NCBI GenBank assembly: GCA_963763885.1 | Contig: CAVXQD010000003.1 | Span: 744,001-808,000 of the forward strand | Length of the DNA: 64,000 nucleotides | Reading direction: 5' to 3' | Source: JANNBN01 sp963763885 | Lineage (GTDB): Bacteria > Actinomycetota > Acidimicrobiia > Acidimicrobiales > JANYDT01 | Shown here: in pieces, positions 49,757 to 64,000 of the stretch | Layout of the letters: each line of letters opens with the position of its first letter | Numbering within the stretch: the stretch's first letter is position 1 | The notes under the pieces: generated by a model | What the model was told of the DNA's origin: nothing | Databases searched by the model: none | The model's input: the letters and a program-made list of their open reading frames with translations, nothing else | Translations under genes and position numbers: made by a program

Positions 49757-50091
49757 CTCTTCTCGCCCCGCAGCGCCGGTTACAAACCGAAACGGCGAGG
49801 CCAGCACTCCGCTGAAGCAACAATACGCCTTCGGGCGTCCTGCTTCAAGAGTCTTAGCTGTTCCTTGAAAACGAGAGAGAGAAACGCCGAAGGCTAATGC
49901 CGGTAGGACGTTCATCGAAACCTTCGATGCGTCGTACCAAATAAAGCATTAAGCATTCAAAAAAACTAGAACGTAAAGTTCTACGGACAACAGTTGGAAA
50001 CAACAGTTCTTGAATGCCAGTTGGCTCGCAACCTTGTGAGGTTGTGCAGCCGGCTCTCCCAGTTTGTTCCACGTCAGGTGGGACGCTGATT
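49757..50091 (+). other. rRNA operon leader
   Basis: Contains a stem-loop (gaagca / tgcttc with an inner acgcc-ttcg-ggcgt) at about 49813-49847 and a boxA-like tgttccttgaaaa near 49859. A similar tgttctttgaca occurs in the 16S-23S spacer, as expected for antitermination sites in rRNA transcripts. Confidence 0.6.
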
Positions 50092-54940
<4,849 letters not shown>

Positions 54941-55019
54941 CTTTATGTTCGTGTTCGCTAATCGAGTTGTCAATGAACAACCGGATCGTTGGTCTCACTG
55001 TTACAGGTGGGATCCAGGG

Positions 55020-55136
55020 TTTCGGTGGCCATAGCGGCGAAGTCACACCCGTTCCCATTCCGAACACGGTAGTTAAGCTCGCCAGCGCCGATGGTACTTG
55101 GAGGTAGACCTCCTGGGAGAGTAGGACGCCGCCGGA
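55020..55136 (+). rRNA. 5S ribosomal RNA
   Basis: About 117 bases with ggtggccatagcggcg at the 5' side, the conserved cccgttcccattccgaacac and gtaggacgccgcc at the 3' side, which pairs with the 5' end. Confidence 0.95.
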
Positions 55137-55144
55137 TTTCGATT

Positions 55145-55179
55145 GAAGAGCCCCGCAGCCTTATGGCGCGGGGCTCTTC
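55145..55179 (+). terminator. rRNA operon terminator
   Basis: A perfect 12-bp stem (gaagagccccgc / gcggggctcttc) with an 11-base loop, followed by gttatt, 9 bases after the 5S gene. Confidence 0.92.
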
Positions 55180-55341
55180 GTTATTCCGGAGTTGTTGTGA
55201 TGTTGGTGCAGTCTGGTGGGGTTCTGCAGGTGTGGAGTGTCGGCTGGCGGGCCGGTGTGACAAGTGCTGCGGGCCCCGGAGGGTGCATTGAGGTCGGATC
55301 GGTCGTTGTGTCGTGGTCACGCGAGTAAGGTGTCCGTCCTT

Positions 55342-56946
55342 ATGTCTCCTGCATCTCGTTCTGGTTCTGGAGGCGGCTACCAAGGCCCGTCGCGTTCTGA
55401 CGGTCCTCGGTCCGGTCCTTCTCGTTCGGGTCCCCCTCGCCCCGGCGCACCTCGTTCTGGTGGCGCGCGTCCGTCAGGGTTCTCTCGCGACGATCGCTCC
55501 GGCGGGGACTTTCGCGGGCGGCCAGACCAGGGCCGCGATGGGTATCGGGCTGACAGCCGTGGTGATAGTCGCGGTGACAGTCGCGGAAGTGGCTGGCCGT
55601 CTAGTCGTCCATCCGGCCCGGCTGCTGGGCGGGACCGGAGCGGGCCCCCTGGAGACCGACTGCGTTATGGCACTGGCTCCGACAATCGGGCGAGTGGAGC
55701 ACCACGTGGTCGCCAAGGTGACTGGGGTGGGCGTTCTGATGCAGGCGCACCATCTCGTCCGGTTCGCCGGCCAACCGACGGCAGCCGTGAGGCTCGAGGC
55801 GACGGCCGCGCTGATGGCGGGGAACGTTCATGGGGTTCCCGCGACGGCGGCGGCCGTCCTGCAGAACGTTCATGGGGTGCTGGACGCGAGCAGGATCGTC
55901 CGGCTCCGCGGCGTTCAGAAGCTTGGAACGATGTCCGTCCCGCGCAGCGTGAGGACCCTCGTGACCGGCCAAGACGTTCTTTCCAGGACGGACCTAACAC
56001 GGTTCCGCTGGATCGTGTCCGTTCCGTCCGACCCGATGGTCGTGCGGTGGAGCGAGGCAACCGGGATCGTTCGCACGCCTTCGGGGACTTCAGCGGCCCA
56101 CGGCCACCGCGGTCGCCGCGCAAGCCACGTGGCTTGCGGCCCCCAGACCAGCAGCCACACCTTCGTAAGCGTGTCGGTCTGTCTGAAGCAGCTGGCTTCG
56201 AGAACGACCTGAGCGAAGTTCCGGCCGACGACGTCAATCAAGCCAATCCAAATGCAGACCGCCCGTTCCGTCAGGCACCTGTCGAGCCTGTCGAGCCACC
56301 AAAGCGTCAACGCGCTCGAAAGCTTCCCGACGAAGTGGCTGACGACTTGCAAACAATGTTGGGCTCTCGCCGTGGTGGACGTGTGGCGCAGGGGCTCATG
56401 GAAGCCGCCAAAGCTTTTGAACGCGATCGCTTTTCTGACGCGCTGCGGGTGTTGCGTCCGTTGATCGAAGACGCTCCAGATTCAGCAGCGGTTCGTGAGC
56501 TCTATGGCCTGGCTTGCTATCGGGAAGGCAAGTGGGCAGAGACGGTGAAGCACCTGTCCATCTTCACCGACCTCACCGGATCAGTGGAGCAGCATCCAGT
56601 CTTGGCTGATGCGCACCGAGCACTGAAGCATTTCAAAGACGTGGCTGCATTGTGGGAGGAACTCTCGGCGTCTTCGCCAGCAGCTCACCTCGTGGCTGAA
56701 GGCCGGATCGTCATGGCCGGTGCATTGGCTGACCAGGGCAAACTCCTCGAGGCAATCTCGTTGATGGAGCGCGGCAGCATCGACGCAAAGCGGCCTAAGG
56801 ACCACCATCTGCGCATGTGGTACACCCTGGCCGACCTGTATGAACGGGCCGGAGACATGTCACGCGCTCGGGACCGGTTCCAGCGAATCATGAACGTTGA
56901 CCGCGACTACGTGAACGTCTTGGAACGCCTCGCCAACCTCGGCTAA
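55342..56946 (+). CDS. protein with an Arg/Gly/Ser-rich disordered half and a TPR domain
   Basis: This protein of about 534 residues has two halves. Residues 1-300 are intrinsically disordered and rich in Arg, Gly, Ser, Pro and Asp, with RGD/RGG-like runs (SRGDSRGDSRGSG, RSWGSRDGGGRPAERSWG). Residues about 330-534 are helical TPR repeats (QGLMEAAKAFERDRFSDALR, LYGLACYREGKWAETVKHLS, LADLYERAGDMSRARDRFQR). Such Arg/Gly segments bind RNA in other proteins and TPRs bind proteins, so an RNA-related scaffold is plausible but unproven. The ATG has AAGGTG about 10 bases upstream; a GTG at 55330 is also in frame. It directly follows the rRNA operon on the same strand, past its terminator. Confidence 0.85.
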   Translation: MSPASRSGSGGGYQGPSRSDGPRSGPSRSGPPRPGAPRSGGARPSGFSRDDRSGGDFRGRPDQGRDGYRADSRGDSRGDSRGSGWPSSRPSGPAAGRDRSGPPGDRLRYGTGSDNRASGAPRGRQGDWGGRSDAGAPSRPVRRPTDGSREARGDGRADGGERSWGSRDGGGRPAERSWGAGREQDRPAPRRSEAWNDVRPAQREDPRDRPRRSFQDGPNTVPLDRVRSVRPDGRAVERGNRDRSHAFGDFSGPRPPRSPRKPRGLRPPDQQPHLRKRVGLSEAAGFENDLSEVPADDVNQANPNADRPFRQAPVEPVEPPKRQRARKLPDEVADDLQTMLGSRRGGRVAQGLMEAAKAFERDRFSDALRVLRPLIEDAPDSAAVRELYGLACYREGKWAETVKHLSIFTDLTGSVEQHPVLADAHRALKHFKDVAALWEELSASSPAAHLVAEGRIVMAGALADQGKLLEAISLMERGSIDAKRPKDHHLRMWYTLADLYERAGDMSRARDRFQRIMNVDRDYVNVLERLANLG

Positions 56947-56957
56947 CAACCGAGCAC

Positions 56958-56981
56958 GTGGCCGACGACGTTGTCGGCCAC
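56958..56981. terminator. bidirectional stem-loop between the TPR gene and the DUF1015 gene
   Basis: A perfect 9-bp stem (gtggccgac / gtcggccac) with a 6-base loop between two convergent genes; a T-rich stretch follows on the plus strand. Confidence 0.8.
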
Positions 56982-57002
56982 TCTTCAGTTTTGCCCCGGG
57001 GC

Positions 57003-58187
57003 TTAGACGTCCAGCGGGCGATACAGCATGCCTGACCTGGGCTTTGGCCAGAAGAACGTGGTTTTGGCCGGCATCCGGGTGCGGGTTTCGGCCACGTGGC
57101 GAATCTGCGCCACCGTGGCTGGGCGCAACAGAATTGCACCCGCTGCGCCATCGCCCACGGCTCGGGCCAGCGTTACTGCGTCGTGGTGGTAGGTCAGATT
57201 TGGGTTGTGGGACTCCAGCGCATGGCGGACACGTTCCGAGTCCAACGTGAGATTGGCAGGAATGGCCCCGTCCTTTGGCTTGGCGTACCAGGCACCTTCG
57301 GCCGTGAGTACCATCAGCGAGCCCAGTCCAGGCAAGTCGTGCGCGTGTGCCGGTGTGAAATCGGCAGGGTCTGCTGCGGTGAGCTCGAAGAACGGGGTCA
57401 GCGCTTCGACCAAGCCACATGACAGCGTGTTGACGATGCGGTGGATGCCACGGACAACCAGTTGGTCGGGGGCAAGCTCCACGATGTAGGTGAGAATTGC
57501 CGCAGCGCCCTGGTCATCGGCAGGACGTTCGTGTTGGTATGTCAGCGCGGTTTCAAACCGGTGATGGCCGTCGGCAACCACGATGGGCGCGGTGTTAATG
57601 CGGTCGCAGATCTCGGTGATTCGGTCGGGTTCGGAGATGATCCACAGTTCGTGGAGCACGCCTTCGTCGTCCACGGCACGGTGGTGCGGGTCTCCGGTTG
57701 GTTGGTAGGTCTGGTTGACGCCTTCGGCCATGGACAGTCCCCAGATGGGGGAGGTGTTGATGCGGGTCGCACGAATGAGCGACAACCGATCTGCCTTGTC
57801 CTTGGTGGTGGTCTGCTCGTGCGGGAGGATGTCGCCCGTCCCTGGTTCTTCGAGTTCGAGAGCGCCCAGGATGCCGGTGGTGACCGTGACCCGACCAGCG
57901 TTGTCGGTAGCCGTCATGCGGTAGATGGATAGCGTGGGCGATGCGTCTTGTTGCAGCACTCCACCGCCAAGCCACCCAGCCAGTCGAATTGCAGCGCGCT
58001 CGTATGGGTCGCCTTGGCCCTCGTCGCGGGGGAAATCCAGCCGAACAGCGTTAGCCGGGTGGCGGTCTTCCAACTCCAGGCGTCCGTCGGCGCTGATGAC
58101 GTCGTACGGCGGCGCCACCAGGGCGGTGAGGTCGGGAACGCGCTGATAGCGGAGGGCTGGGAACGGCAGCAGACGTGGCACATGCAC
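57003..58187 (-). CDS. DUF1015 family protein
   Basis: This 394-residue soluble protein shows the family pattern: LTALVAPPYDVISADGR near the N-terminus, ILPHEQTTTKDKADRLSLI, NTSPIWGLS and the VVADGHHRFETALTYQHE segment in the middle. The family is widespread but its biochemical role is not established; the HEQT and ADGHHR stretches look like an active or metal site. The start is GTG at 58187, with a second GTG two codons later. It is a single gene between two convergent and divergent neighbours. Confidence 0.9.
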   Translation of the reverse strand: MHVPRLLPFPALRYQRVPDLTALVAPPYDVISADGRLELEDRHPANAVRLDFPRDEGQGDPYERAAIRLAGWLGGGVLQQDASPTLSIYRMTATDNAGRVTVTTGILGALELEEPGTGDILPHEQTTTKDKADRLSLIRATRINTSPIWGLSMAEGVNQTYQPTGDPHHRAVDDEGVLHELWIISEPDRITEICDRINTAPIVVADGHHRFETALTYQHERPADDQGAAAILTYIVELAPDQLVVRGIHRIVNTLSCGLVEALTPFFELTAADPADFTPAHAHDLPGLGSLMVLTAEGAWYAKPKDGAIPANLTLDSERVRHALESHNPNLTYHHDAVTLARAVGDGAAGAILLRPATVAQIRHVAETRTRMPAKTTFFWPKPRSGMLYRPLDV

Positions 58188-58248
58188 AGCCTGTCAGATC
58201 GGCCGTAGGGGCGCGCCACGCCGTGTCAACCTGTGTCAGCCTGGACGG

Positions 58249-59050
58249 ATGATCGAAGCTCGAAACGCCGTCTGGATGCTGGACCTCGACGGTGTCGTGT
58301 GGCGGGGCAAGACCGCAATTCCAGGTTCAATTCGAAGCTGTCGACCGGCTGCGGGCCGCAGGCAACAGGGTTCTGTTCGTATCCAACAACTCCTCGCTTA
58401 CTGCCGGGGCGTATGTCGAAAAGTTGGCATCGGTTGGGATCACTGCACCGGAAGCTGATATTTGTACGTCGGCCATGGCTGCGGCAGGGTTGGTTCTGCC
58501 CGGTACCACGGCCATGGTGCTTGGTGGTGAGGGTATCGACGAGGCCTTGGCCGCCAGGGACGTACGGTCCGTTACCGCCGAGATTGGAAACGCCGCCCAC
58601 GTGGACGCTGTTGTTGTCGGGCTAGATCGTAAACTCACCTATGAGCGTTTGACGGCCGCAATTCGTGCGGTGCTGAACGGCGCCCAGCTTGTTGTGACGA
58701 ACGAAGATCCAACTTTCCCAATGGAAGATGGGTTGAGCGCTGGTGGTGGTTCCATCGGGGCTGCTGTCGAATATGGCAGCGGCGTTACCGCTGTTGTGGC
58801 GGGCAAGCCGCATCCGCCAATCGGAGCGTTAATCCTGGAGCGCACCGCCGGAGTGATGCCCACGGTCATGGTTGGCGATCAGCCGCTCACAGACGGGCTG
58901 TTCGCCAAAGCAATGGGGGTGCCATTCGGCCTGGTTCTGAGCGGGGTTGCTACCTCGGCGGATGGCGTGGACCCCGTGCCGGAAGTGGTTGCTGCCAACC
59001 TCGCTGCGCTATGCGACGTCGGTCGGCATCGACTGAACCTGACTGAATAA
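58249..59050 (+). pseudogene. NagD-like HAD-IIA phosphatase, broken by a frameshift near 58333
   Basis: The first 28 codons from the ATG at 58249 encode the HAD nucleophile motif (WMLDLDGVVWRGKTAIPGS). The family continues in the next frame (+1) with EAVDRLRAAGNRVLFVSNNS, then YGSGVTAVVAGKPHPPIGAL and VMVGDQPLTDGLFAKAMG. Removing one C near 58333 joins the two as ...IPGS-I-EAVDRL.... As given, translation from the ATG ends after 69 residues. The downstream frame is intact for 230 residues and well conserved, so this is either a recent mutation, a sequencing or assembly error, or a programmed shift. The family hydrolyses small phosphates such as phosphoglycolate or sugar phosphates. Confidence 0.85.
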
Positions 59051-59082
59051 CGACAAGCAACCTGGCTGTCACATGCCTGTCG

Positions 59083-59088
59083 TATCCT
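59083..59088 (+). promoter_or_regulatory. -10-like hexamer 7 bases before tlyA
   Basis: TATCCT, 7 bases, ATG at 59096. No ribosome site is visible. Confidence 0.5.
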
Positions 59089-59095
59089 GACCTGC

Positions 59096-59908
59096 ATGCG
59101 GCGCCGCCTCGATGTTGACCTGGTCAGACGCGGTTTGTGCGCGTCCAGGGAACAGGCGCAGGAAGCCATCAGTGCGGGGCGGGTGCTGGTCCGCGGCGCA
59201 GTTGCTTCAAAACCATCCCATCAGGTGGACGATTCCGAACCCGTTCAGGTCACCGGCGACGGTCCGCGGTTCGTCGGGCGTGGCGGCGAAAAGCTGGACG
59301 GTGCGCTGGATCATTTCCAGATCGATGTCACCGGGGTGCAGGCGCTCGATGCCGGCGCCTCCACCGGTGGCTTCACGGACTGTTTGTTGCAGCGTGGCGC
59401 CACATCTGTCGTCGCAATCGACGTCGGACACGGGCAACTTCACGAACGGCTGCGCGCAGATGATCGCGTGGAGAATCACGAACGGGTCAATATCCGCACG
59501 CTGAAGCCCGAAGATCTGGGTGGGCGCAGGTTCTCGCTCATCGTCGCGGATCTGTCGTTCATCTCGCTGCGCGCCGTTGCGCCTGCTTTAGTTGGCTTGG
59601 CGGCCGACGATGCGCAACTGGTGGTGCTGGTCAAGCCGCAGTTCGAAGCCCGTCGAGCCGAGGTGTCCAGGCACAAAGGCGTGGTGAAAGACCCCGATGT
59701 GTGGCAACGGGCATTGGTCGGGGTGCGCGATGCCTTTTCCGATTCTGGCGCGGCCATGATTGACGCCATGGCATCTCCATTACGTGGCACAGACGGCAAC
59801 GTCGAGTTCCTCGCAAGAATCGTGCGTACCGCATCAACTGGCTCTTCCTCGGTGGACGACGCAACGTTGTCAGCGCTTGTCGCTTCGGTCGTGCGGGGTG
59901 CGGCATGA
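59096..59908 (+). CDS. tlyA: TlyA-family rRNA 2'-O-methyltransferase (hemolysin A family)
   Basis: This 270-residue protein has an N-terminal S4 RNA-binding domain (RRRLDVDLVRRGLCASREQA, AGRVLVRGAVASKPSHQV) and a methyltransferase domain with GGEKLDGALDHF, the SAM motif ALDAGASTGGFTDCLLQ, LIVADLSFISLRA and LVKPQFEARR. In mycobacteria TlyA 2'-O-methylates 16S and 23S rRNA cytidines and sets capreomycin sensitivity. It heads the tlyA-nadK-recN order found in many actinobacteria and overlaps nadK by four bases (ATGA). Confidence 0.95.
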   Translation: MRRRLDVDLVRRGLCASREQAQEAISAGRVLVRGAVASKPSHQVDDSEPVQVTGDGPRFVGRGGEKLDGALDHFQIDVTGVQALDAGASTGGFTDCLLQRGATSVVAIDVGHGQLHERLRADDRVENHERVNIRTLKPEDLGGRRFSLIVADLSFISLRAVAPALVGLAADDAQLVVLVKPQFEARRAEVSRHKGVVKDPDVWQRALVGVRDAFSDSGAAMIDAMASPLRGTDGNVEFLARIVRTASTGSSSVDDATLSALVASVVRGAA

Positions 59909-60786
59909 CGCCTGTCGTGGGTTTGCTTGCCCATCGCCTCCGGCCACAAGCCAAGGAAATGGCACAAGATCTGGCGCAGCGGCTCACTGCTCTCGGGGCT
60001 GTGGTGCAGGTCCCTGAAGAAGACGCGCAACTTACCGGCCTCGAGAAGTGGGCCGTTCCGGAAGCAACGTTTCGTAACGGTGCAACGTTGGCCATCAGCG
60101 TCGGTGGCGACGGCACCATGTTGCGCACCATCGATCTGGGTGGAGATGCTCCGGTGCTTGGGGTCAACGTGGGTCATGTTGGGTACCTCACCGCCGTCAC
60201 CCCAGAAGAGGTCGAGTCCCGCGGCGACGCAATGCTCACCGACTTGCTGGAGGGTCGGTATCACACAGAGTCCCGCATGACCCTGGAAGTCTGTGTCGAA
60301 GGAACCACGGTGACTTATCGGGCGTTGAACGATTCGGTGGTGGAGAAGTCTTCAGCAGGAAACACGGTGCGCCTTGGCGTCAACTTCCACGGTGTGCCCT
60401 TTACGGACTACTCGGCCGATGGGCTCATCGTCGCCACGCCAACGGGCTCCACCGCGTACGCATTCAGCGCCCGTGGCCCAGTTGTCTCGCCCGCAATGGA
60501 AGCAATGATTGTGGTTCCGGTTGCTGCACATATGTTGTTCGATCGCAGCCTGGTGCTGGACGGTAATGAGGTTGTGTCGGTGCGGGTGTTGGAAGGTAGA
60601 GCCGCTGCGCTGTTTGTCGACGGGCGGCCGTGTGGTCCTCTTGCGGAAGGCGCCGTGGTCACCATGCGCAAGCATGCGTCACCAGCTCGCCTCATCACCT
60701 TCACACCTCGAGAGTTCCACCAATTGCTGCGCACCAAGTTCGGGCTTGCTGCTGCTCAGCCGTGGAAACGCCCGGGTCAAGCATGA
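59905..60786 (+). CDS. nadK: NAD kinase
   Basis: This 293-residue enzyme makes NADP from NAD with ATP or polyphosphate. It shows the GGDGTM motif (ISVGGDGTMLRTI), VLGVNVGHVGYLTAV, the catalytic-region RALNDSVVEKSSAG (the usual NE is ND) and SADGLIVATPTGSTAYAFSA. Length is normal. The start is the ATG overlapping the tlyA stop, and recN follows 37 bases later. Confidence 0.97.
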   Translation: MTPVVGLLAHRLRPQAKEMAQDLAQRLTALGAVVQVPEEDAQLTGLEKWAVPEATFRNGATLAISVGGDGTMLRTIDLGGDAPVLGVNVGHVGYLTAVTPEEVESRGDAMLTDLLEGRYHTESRMTLEVCVEGTTVTYRALNDSVVEKSSAGNTVRLGVNFHGVPFTDYSADGLIVATPTGSTAYAFSARGPVVSPAMEAMIVVPVAAHMLFDRSLVLDGNEVVSVRVLEGRAAALFVDGRPCGPLAEGAVVTMRKHASPARLITFTPREFHQLLRTKFGLAAAQPWKRPGQA

Positions 60787-60823
60787 ACCGCGACGCGTCT
60801 TTCGGCCTGCCTTGGGGGCACCC

Positions 60824-62480
60824 GTGCTGACCGAAGTGGTGGTGAAAGACCTGGGGGTCATCGAACACGCATCCATCGTTTTGGGGCCGCGCATGACTGC
60901 GCTCACGGGTGAGACGGGTGCGGGCAAGACGATGATTGTGGAGGCGTTGTCGCTGTTGTTGGGCGGCCGGGCGGACTCCATCATGGTTCGCGTTGGCGCT
61001 GACGAAGCCCGGGTCGACGGCCGTTTCGAGACCTCCGATGGCGAGCGCATTTTGTCCAGGGTCGTCGCGCGCAGCGGACGCAGTCGCGCCTACATCGACG
61101 GGCACCCGGTCACTGTTGGTCAACTCGCGGAGGTGGGCGGTTCGCTAGTCGACATTCACGCACAGCACGGCCATCAGTCGTTGCTCAGCGCGGCCTCGCA
61201 ACGTGACGCGTTGGATCAATTCGGCCGCATCGACCTATCGGTGCTGCAGGCTGCTCGTGCGTCGTTGCATCACATCGATGCGCAGTTGGTCGCAATGGGT
61301 GGAGACGAACGCGCTCGCATGCGCGAACTGGACCTGTTGCGGTTTCAACATGCAGAACTGCAAGCTGCCGCTTTGGAGAACCCAGACGAAGATCGTGTTC
61401 TCGCGACGGAGGAGGGAATGCTCGCGGGGGCAGTTGCGCACCGAGACGCTGCTGTCATTGCGCTCGAAGCGCTTCGAGGCGAAGGTGGGGTTCGCGATTC
61501 CATCGGTGTCGCAATGGGTGCGGTCCACAGGCGTGAGCCGTTCAATGAGATCGAACAACGCCTCGCTGCGTTGCTGGCCGACGCCGAAGATCTCATTGGC
61601 GAAACGCGGGCCCTCAGCGAACAGATCGACGAAGACCCGGAACGACTCACCGCAATTCGGGCTCGTCGCCAACTCCTCAGAGACTTGCAACGCAAGTACG
61701 GTGAAGACGTCGCTGCCATGATTCGCTACGAGGCTGAACTGGCAAGTCGGATAGAAGAAATCACCTCGCACGAAGCTCGGGCCGCTGCGCTTGAGGCAGA
61801 TCGACGCAAGACGGTCCTGGCTGTCTGTAAGGCAGCTGATTCGGTTCGTGCTGCGCGGCAACTCGCCACGCAACCTCTCGGCGCTGCGGTGCAAAAGCGC
61901 CTCACTGCGCTTGCTATGCCAAAGGCGCAATTGTCGGTTCGAGTGGACGCGACAACCGATTCGGTCGGTGCCGACGACGGGTCCGACGTGTGTTTTCTCC
62001 TGGCAGCCAACCCTGGTGCTCCGCTGTTGCCGCTTGCCAAAGTGGCCTCGGGCGGCGAACTCGCTCGGTCGATGCTTGCGCTGCGGCTCGCGTTGTTGGA
62101 GGGCCGGGTCGCGTTGGGCGCAATGCCAGACACGTTGGTGTTCGACGAAGTCGATGCCGGCATCGGCGGCGCAGCGGCAGTCGCTGTCGGAAAGGCGCTC
62201 GCAGAATTGGGTGCCGATGGTCAGGTGCTTGTTGTCACACACCTTGCGCAAGTGGCGGCTCAGGCAGACCACCATCTTGCTGTAACCAAAGCGCAGGGCC
62301 GTAAGAGCACGTCCACGTCGGTGGCGGTTCTCACCGGGGAGGCTCGTGTTGCGGAAATCGCCAGGATGCTTGGTGGTTCTGCGACGTCCGAGGCCGGACG
62401 CCGACATGCAGAGGAACTCTTGACCCCAGAACCCCGAGTTGTGCAATCGCGGGGACGCCGAGGCGGTAGCGTGAAATCCC

Positions 62481-62488
<8 letters not shown>
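60824..62488 (+). CDS. recN: DNA repair protein RecN
   Basis: This 554-residue SMC-like ATPase acts at double-strand breaks. It has Walker A in LTGETGAGKTMIVEAL, DIHAQHGHQSLLSAASQRD, a long central coiled coil (about 160-400), the ABC signature KVASGGELARSMLALRLAL, Walker B in TLVFDEVDAGIGGAAAV and VLVVTHLAQVAAQADHH. The GTG at 60824 is chosen since the conserved N-terminus (LTEVVVKDLGVIEHASIVLG) begins right after it; the frame is open further upstream but overlaps nadK. It overlaps the pyrG start. Confidence 0.96.

Positions 62489-64000
<1,512 letters not shown>

Noticed and set aside
55601..56352. Long minus-strand and alternative-frame open frames across the Arg/Gly-rich gene
   Set aside because: They are by-products of the high-GC, repetitive coding strand; the chosen frame alone continues into a recognisable TPR domain.

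Overview
The window comes from a high-GC (roughly 60%) actinobacterium. The 16S and 23S genes, the BldD-like regulator, the arg and fabD-H-G-acpP-F orders, the tlyA-nadK-recN-pyrG order and a surface protein of a type common in Acidimicrobiia together suggest Acidimicrobiia (Ilumatobacteraceae-like). This lineage call is inference and was not tested by alignment. I see no prophage, insertion sequence, CRISPR array or resistance island; almost all of it is chromosomal core and lineage-specific sequence.

Layout. 1-3.5 kb: the tail of a thioredoxin/TPR co-chaperone, then comEA-comEC. 3.5-10 kb: a NarL-type two-component pair, a large multi-pass membrane protein, an acyltransferase-3 enzyme and a DUF3291 protein. 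10-14 kb: holA, rpsT, lepA and a small unknown. 14-19 kb (minus): response regulator, unusual histidine kinase and GAF-PAS-GGDEF-EAL protein, a likely c-di-GMP signalling unit. 19-22 kb (minus): HAD phosphatase, secreted trypsin-like protease, SPFH membrane protein. 22-31.3 kb (plus): TetR regulator and ribokinase, photolyase, hrcA-dnaJ-rsmE, a BldD-like regulator, hemW, bcp and fabZ. 31.4-36.1 kb (minus): fabD-fabH-fabG-acpP-fabF. Then tRNA-Leu(CAA), an MBL-fold hydrolase, malQ and an aldose 1-epimerase. 40.3-46.6 kb: argC-B-D-F-R-H. 46.9-49.4 kb: a secreted surface protein and tyrS. 49.7-55.2 kb: one rRNA operon (16S-23S-5S, no spacer tRNA). 55.3-64 kb: a disordered Arg/Gly-rich TPR protein, a DUF1015 protein, a frameshifted NagD-like gene, tlyA, nadK, recN and the start of pyrG.

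Three themes stand out. First, short locus-specific tandem repeats sit at gene borders (comEA/comEC, bcp/fabZ, malQ end, upstream of fabF, upstream of tRNA-Leu and others); in two of them each repeat unit begins with a possible start codon in frame. A separate 66-bp element is present about 2.7 times in tandem inside one membrane-protein gene and once, diverged, at the fabH/fabG junction. Second, several genes have a TANNNT -10-like hexamer 6-7 bases before the start codon, as expected for leaderless mRNAs. Third, several proteins carry changes at defining residues: a BldD-like protein lacking the Asp of the c-di-GMP RXD motif, an EAL domain lacking one catalytic Asp, a TyrRS with TIGN in place of HIGH, a ComEC without the metal-binding motif, and a FabD fused to a biotinyl-like domain without the biotinylated Lys.
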